Below, one piece after another: positions 60,108 to 64,000 of a stretch of DNA of 64,000 nucleotides. The stretch's first letter is position 1, and each line of letters begins with the position of its first letter. This DNA comes from CAYRPN01 sp964426135 (lineage in GTDB: Bacteria > Planctomycetota > Phycisphaerae > Phycisphaerales > Phycisphaeraceae). Position numbers and translations under genes: made by a program. Below the pieces are notes generated by a model. The model was not told the origin of the DNA. It did no database searches and worked only from the letters and a program-made list of their open reading frames with translations. Location of the stretch: assembly GCA_964426135.1 (NCBI GenBank), contig CAYRPN010000009.1, forward strand, positions 12,159 through 76,158, given 5' to 3'.

Positions 60108-62117
60108 TTACGGAAGCCCCTTGTCGATCATCGGCATGAATGTCGCGGCAGCAGCCAGGCCCAGCCGCCGCGCCTCGGCGGTGGCGTTGGCGTCGCTGCG
60201 GCCGATGGGCACGTCGATGCGGATCAACGCGCCGGCGGAATTCCGGCTCGTCAGACTGTTCAGGAAGATCACCGCCTGCTGCCAGAGGTAATCGTTCGTG
60301 TACGTGTCGCCGCACTTGTAGATGTACAGATGCAGGACCTGGAACCCGCGGTTCTCGCTGACCAGTTCGCGGAACTCCACGTTCATTTCCTTCGGCTCGC
60401 CCTTCACCTCGCCCTGGAAGGTCACCGGATTGAACGCCTTGGTCACGATGCGGCCACCGCCGCCTTCCAGGCACACGTCAGGCGGGTGGACGCCCTTGCG
60501 GTTGTTGGCGCTGAAGATGACGGACAGATCGATGTACATCGGGCCGATGCCGGGGATTTCCTTGCTGCCGGGCGTGGTGTAGCGGCGCTTGACGCCGTCG
60601 GTCGTCTGCAGGATCGCGATCTCGGTCTTGCTCATTTCCGTCTCGACGCCGGTGTACGGTTTGCCGTCGATTTCGAGTTTGTCGGGCACTGCGGTGCGTG
60701 CGATGTCGCCGCGGTGGATGTCGTTCTTGTCGTAAGCCCAGTAGACCGTCAGCACGAGCACCAGGCTCAGGCAGGCGGTGGCGACGGGATGGAACGGGCG
60801 CAGTCCGGCCGGGCTGGACGGCGGCAGTTCGTCGAGGTAACCCATGATGCGGTCGTCGACCCAGTCGCGCTTGAACCGGTGGGCGAGGAAGATGATCAGG
60901 CGCTCGATGCCGAACATCGCCGCCAGCGCCAGGGCGAAGACCATGATGCCGGAGAACATGTGGAACCAGCTTTCTTCGCCGGCGGCTTCCACGCTCCAGA
61001 AGTGCGAGACGATGATCAGGCTCGTGATGCGCACCACATTGCACGCCAGCGCCAACGGCACCGCCAGCGCCAGCATGAACCATCGCCAGTAGCCTTTCAC
61101 GCGGCAAACCAGGGCGAAAAGCGTGCCGAAGCAGATCAGGGAGATCAGGCTGCGCAGTCCGCCGCAGACGTTCTCCACGACCAGCGTCTTTTCCTGGCCC
61201 GCCACATCGGGCAGCAGATGCACGGACGAGCCGCCGGTCTTCACCGCCGGCACGCCCAGCAGTTGATTGGTCACCCACAGCGCGGCTTCCGTGGCGTTGA
61301 GCTTGAGTCGGAAATTGATCTTGTGAATGGTGTCCATCGGCGGCGGCACCATGAACGTCAGGAACACCAGCGGCAGCCAGTACGCCCGCATGAACGGCCA
61401 GCCGCCCCAGAGAAGGCCCAGCCCCGCCATCACGCCGATCAGCGCGAAGCCGGATACCGGCGTGGCGTCGCCGCGGGCGCCGACCAACTGCATGAGCAGC
61501 GAGCCGGTCAGCACGATCGCGCCCCAGCGACGGGAACTCTTCGTGGCGCCCGTGGGAATCCCCACGCGAACGTAGATCAGAAACGCCATCACCAGGCAGC
61601 ACACCGGCACCAGCGGGCCGTGCGAGTAGTACGATTCGCCGGCGGTCATGCGAGTGGTCAGCGATGAGCCGCGATGCGTCTCCCAGGCGGGGAACCAGCG
61701 GATCCACAGCTCGGCGAACGTGCGATGCCAGCCCACCAGCAGTGCCAGTCCCACCGCGCCTGCCGCCAAGGCGAAACGCCCCTGCGTCAACGCCCAAAGA
61801 TGCACCGCGATGCCGGCCACCAGCATGACCAGCGGAATCACACCCAGATTGGCGAACGGCTTGCCTTCGAACCACACCAGCCCGATGACCAGCGCCACGG
61901 CGATGATCACGCCGAAGACGATCCCTACCGATTTCAAGCTGGGCCGCTGCTCAGGCAGGAGCGCGGGACGAAGCTGGGCGGGATGCGATGGCGGCGAATC
62001 CAGCGGCGCGCTCGTGGCGCGATGCGGCTTCGTCGGCGCAGGCACTTCCGCCACTGCCGGGCCGGAGCTTGCGGACGCAAACGCTTCATCACTGCGCTGG
62101 GGGTTGTTTTCGCTCAT
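60108..62117 (-). CDS. exosortase with C-terminal EpsI domain
   Basis: 669 residues from ATG 62117. A soluble, Pro/Ser-rich N-terminus (to about 60) is followed by at least eight membrane segments. The catalytic set of the exosortase/archaeosortase family is visible: Cys at about 317 in V-E-N-V-C-G-G-L-R, Arg at about 362 in C-N-V-V-R-I-T-S, and His in S-H-F-W-S or W-F-H-M-F-S-G near 372-387. From about 440 a periplasmic EpsI-type domain contains H-P-P-D-V-C-L-E-G-G-G-G. The enzyme removes the PEP-CTERM tail and passes the protein on in the periplasm. The presence of a PEP-CTERM substrate at 44744-45895 supports the call; other substrates lie elsewhere. Confidence 0.9.
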   Translation of the reverse strand: MSENNPQRSDEAFASASSGPAVAEVPAPTKPHRATSAPLDSPPSHPAQLRPALLPEQRPSLKSVGIVFGVIIAVALVIGLVWFEGKPFANLGVIPLVMLVAGIAVHLWALTQGRFALAAGAVGLALLVGWHRTFAELWIRWFPAWETHRGSSLTTRMTAGESYYSHGPLVPVCCLVMAFLIYVRVGIPTGATKSSRRWGAIVLTGSLLMQLVGARGDATPVSGFALIGVMAGLGLLWGGWPFMRAYWLPLVFLTFMVPPPMDTIHKINFRLKLNATEAALWVTNQLLGVPAVKTGGSSVHLLPDVAGQEKTLVVENVCGGLRSLISLICFGTLFALVCRVKGYWRWFMLALAVPLALACNVVRITSLIIVSHFWSVEAAGEESWFHMFSGIMVFALALAAMFGIERLIIFLAHRFKRDWVDDRIMGYLDELPPSSPAGLRPFHPVATACLSLVLVLTVYWAYDKNDIHRGDIARTAVPDKLEIDGKPYTGVETEMSKTEIAILQTTDGVKRRYTTPGSKEIPGIGPMYIDLSVIFSANNRKGVHPPDVCLEGGGGRIVTKAFNPVTFQGEVKGEPKEMNVEFRELVSENRGFQVLHLYIYKCGDTYTNDYLWQQAVIFLNSLTSRNSAGALIRIDVPIGRSDANATAEARRLGLAAAATFMPMIDKGLP

Positions 62118-62295
62118 GTTCGTCACTGGGCAAGTGCTCAATTCGCCCGTTTCGCGGTGGGCGGGGGTTTGAACCACCCCTACGCCGGCCTGCGAAACTC
62201 GCTTTTTCCATCTCGCGGCAAGTCTGTTGCTCGCTCCGCGTGATTCTCTGTGGTGCGTCCGCGCCGAGCCTTGACGCACCCTACGTCGTCCACTC
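62118..62295. other. spacer between femAB-like gene and exosortase, with 37-bp repeat
   Basis: About 215 bases before the femAB-like stop. It contains the second copy of the 37-bp repeat (62257-62293). No gene. Confidence 0.5.
62257..62293. repeat. 37-bp dispersed repeat, copy 2
   Basis: Matches 1483-1519 with two substitutions, in the same orientation relative to a following pyrimidine-rich heptamer array. GGTGCGTC and GACGCACC within and next to it can pair. Confidence 0.75.
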
Positions 62296-62334
62296 TCTGT
62301 CCTCTGTCTCCTGTCTCCTGTCTCCTGTCCTCTC
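62296..62334. repeat. CTGTCTC heptamer array (array I)
   Basis: Five units CTGTCTC or CTGTCCT at a 7-base period, ending at the stop codon of the femAB-like gene. Confidence 0.75.
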
Positions 62335-63442
62335 ACGGAATGCCTCGCACGATGCTCGGCCCCACCAGCCGCGTCAGCCACACCGGCAGCTTCTGCCAGA
62401 TCGCGATGCGGCGCTGGTATTTCGGATTGTCCGGGCGCATCGCACCGATGTCGCCGACGCGCACGTGGTACTGCCACACCGTCGGCTGCGGCAGCGCGCC
62501 CCATTGCTCCTTGAACTTGTACGTACCCGAGTCGGCACTGGATCGACCGAAGTCGAAGTGCGTGCTGCCGCGTTCCATCGCCTTGAGCAGCAGCTTCGAG
62601 TACATCCACATGTTCGCGCTGGTGTGGTTGAACTCCCGCAGGGCGCTGGCGCTGGGCACCTGCGTCACCTTGCGGATCGGATCATGCACCAATAGCGCGC
62701 CGGCCACGGGCTTGCCCTCGAAATCCACCACGCACAATTCCGCCTCGCCGGCAAACTGCGTCACGATCTGCCCGAAGAGCCGGCGCGAGTAGACCGGCGT
62801 CCCCAGGTCGCGCATGTTCACCGCGAAAACGTCGTAGAAATCATCCAGCACATCCTCGCCGCCCCAGCGGATCGAAAGATGGTTCTTCTCGCCCTTCTTG
62901 ATCAGGTTGCGAACCTTCGGCCCAACCGCCTTGAGCAATGCTTCCTCGCCGGGCGGCAGTTTCAGCAGCATCCGGAACTTGTCGGCACGCCGCGATCCGA
63001 GCGACGCCAGTTCCACCGGCCTGCCGTGGCGAAGCTCCAGATATTTCGTGTCGTGCTCGTTCGCCAGTTGCACCGCACGCTCGATCAGCGCCGCGGCAAT
63101 CGCTTCATCCGCAGCCACCGCGCCCGCGCGGTTCAGATAAGGCAGGCTCACGAGGTAGCGCCCGAACAGCCGGCTCTTCACCAGCGCCAGAGGCAGGTAC
63201 CCCACGATCGGACCCTGTGCCGCAGGCATGCGCGCTTCAAGCCCGCTTGCCGGGGAACCGGAATGAGGCGTTTCCCCGCGGGCGATCAGCACGATCGGCT
63301 CGTGCCCCAGCGCGTCGCGCAGCACCGTCAGCCAGCGTGGATCGTGTTCCTGACAGGCGCCCTGTTCTTCCGTTAACGACGAAAGGAACGCCGTCACCTG
63401 GCGCTGCGTCTGTTCATCGAGTTGCGTCAAGACCTGGATCAT
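62333..63442 (-). CDS. FemAB-like GNAT acyltransferase, PEP-CTERM system-associated
   Basis: 369 residues. The C-terminal GNAT/FemAB fold shows F-A-G-E-A-E-L-C-V-V-D-F-E-G-K-P-V-A-G-A-L and F-D-F-G-R-S-S-A-D-S-G-T-Y-K-F-K-E-Q-W-G, the signature of the FemAB-like proteins found next to exosortase genes. FemAB enzymes use aminoacyl-tRNA or acyl-CoA to modify peptidoglycan or related polymers; in exosortase loci the reaction is not known. It has no membrane segment. It is upstream of the exosortase gene by about 215 bases and in the same orientation; the ATG follows a TAA of a short frame. Confidence 0.85.
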   Translation of the reverse strand: MIQVLTQLDEQTQRQVTAFLSSLTEEQGACQEHDPRWLTVLRDALGHEPIVLIARGETPHSGSPASGLEARMPAAQGPIVGYLPLALVKSRLFGRYLVSLPYLNRAGAVAADEAIAAALIERAVQLANEHDTKYLELRHGRPVELASLGSRRADKFRMLLKLPPGEEALLKAVGPKVRNLIKKGEKNHLSIRWGGEDVLDDFYDVFAVNMRDLGTPVYSRRLFGQIVTQFAGEAELCVVDFEGKPVAGALLVHDPIRKVTQVPSASALREFNHTSANMWMYSKLLLKAMERGSTHFDFGRSSADSGTYKFKEQWGALPQPTVWQYHVRVGDIGAMRPDNPKYQRRIAIWQKLPVWLTRLVGPSIVRGIP

Positions 63443-63488
63443 TTACGTCTCATCGATCCACCGCGCCGATCCCAATGGATGGCGACTT

Positions 63489-63695
63489 TCAGGTGAACGG
63501 GCGACGGGATCGCTTCCCGTCCGCCTCGTTGAAAATCCGCACCGCCGGCCGCCTCGCCCCGACATTCGATGTCGAAACGACAAGCCGGGCATCCGCGCCG
63601 CAAGCGAAGACGCCCAGCGTGTCATCGGCAACAAACGCGCCGAACTGCGGAAGCTGCGGCCGATTGCTCCATGAACTGGCGATGTTCCGCGCTGC
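63489..63695 (-). pseudogene. possible gene fragment, unrecognised
   Basis: Between stops at 63489-63491 and 63696-63698 on the minus strand, 68 codons read P-Q-F-G-A-F-V-A-D-D-T-L-G-V-F-A-C-G-A and then R-L-V-V-S-T-S-N-V-G, protein-like in composition. There is no ATG; only weak alternative starts exist. It may be the remaining end of a gene upstream of the femAB-like gene. Low certainty; a chance frame is possible. Confidence 0.25.
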
Positions 63696-63802
63696 TTACC
63701 CCCGGCCATTGCCGGCACCGCCCACCTGATCGTTATAAACCTCACAAACGGGATGCCGTCACGCCGTACGCCTGACCGCGTGCGTCAGACCCATCTCTAC
63801 TC

Positions 63803-63829
63803 CAAAAAGAGGCGCGGAGTTCGCCTCGT
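63803..63829 (-). terminator. possible intrinsic terminator, minus strand
   Basis: Read on the minus strand: GAGGCG, loop AACTCCG, CGCCTC and five T. It would end a transcript coming from beyond the right edge of the window. Confidence 0.5.
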
Positions 63830-63846
63830 CAGGCATTAGAATCCTT

Positions 63847-63947
63847 AGGAGCCGTGCAGGATCAACATCGCAGTGGGACGACTTTCCAAGTCGTCCGGCT
63901 GGAAGCGAAACGATTCGAATCTGCGGAGTTAATCTTGCACGGCTCCT
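63847..63947. repeat. 101-bp palindromic element, family V copy 2
   Basis: Reverse complement of the copy at 46299-46400, with the same AGGAGC/GCTCCT ends and the same GACGACTT-AAGTCGTC inner hairpin. Confidence 0.8.
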
Positions 63948-63948
63948 T

Positions 63949-64000
63949 AGGAACGGGACCGAAATAAGTTCCCCATTTAGCCGGCGGGCTTGCCCGCCGA
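63949..64000. repeat. family I palindromic element, copy e (cut by window end)
   Basis: GGAACGGGACCGAAATAAGT at its outer end followed by CCCCATTTAGCCGGCGGGCT: the left half of a family I element directly abutting family V copy 2. Confidence 0.75.

Noticed and set aside
63443..63745. 100-codon minus-strand frame upstream of the FemAB-like gene
   Set aside because: Arg/Ser-rich composition typical of a wrong frame; the frame at 63489-63695 is more protein-like.

Overview
This is 64 kb of high-GC DNA that reads most easily as a planctomycete (PVC-group) chromosome. The diagnostic features are a PVC-type heme/dehydrogenase protein with a terminal c-type cytochrome, an exosortase/PEP-CTERM surface-sorting locus, a 5.6-kilo-residue Calx-beta protein ending in a dockerin-like module, a Gfo/Idh/MocA oxidoreductase and very repeat-rich intergenic DNA. 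The phylum is an inference from gene content; no rRNA or tRNA was seen.

Layout. 1-3.3 kb, plus strand: the end of a D-Ala-D-Ala ligase, an APH-fold phosphotransferase, cysK and tpx. 3.3-4.1 kb: palindromic repeats. 4.1-7.3 kb: an orphan secretin with a long TPR N-terminus. 7.4-8.2 kb: a terminator and a dense cluster of palindromes. 8.2-13.8 kb, plus strand: a cupin protein, an unknown small protein, a Uma2-type nuclease fold, a sugar-isomerase/Gfo-Idh-MocA fusion and a BrnT/BrnA toxin-antitoxin pair. 13.9-20.7 kb, minus strand: a lethal-factor-like metallopeptidase, a short gene remnant and a 1,920-residue ceramidase-like/LamG/PVC-dehydrogenase/HEAT/cytochrome c protein. 20.7-22.3 kb: an IS110 fragment and repeats. 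22.3-39.0 kb, minus strand: one giant secreted protein (metzincin-like protease, beta-helix, about 33 Calx-beta modules, PKD modules, dockerin). 39.4-44.1 kb, plus strand: a GT-B glycosyltransferase, carA and speA. 44.2-44.7 kb: a palindromic element and a group IIC intron remnant. 44.7-63.4 kb, minus strand: a PEP-CTERM protein, two large TPR lipoproteins, an HtrA-type protease overlapping a membrane-anchored TPR protein, an exosortase-EpsI fusion and a FemAB-like acyltransferase.

Function. The last block is one sorting system: exosortase processes PEP-CTERM substrates, FemAB-like and TPR proteins are usual exosortase companions, and the periplasmic serine protease is translationally coupled to a TPR protein. 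The remaining genes are housekeeping (cysteine, thiol redox, pyrimidine/arginine, polyamine), catabolic or extracellular.

The intergenic DNA is unusual. At least six dispersed palindromic or MITE-like families are present, several starting within about 30 bp of stop codons, together with ten or so arrays of unrelated sequence that all share a 7-bp period. These are the features I would follow up first, along with the group IIC intron remnant and the multidomain fusions.
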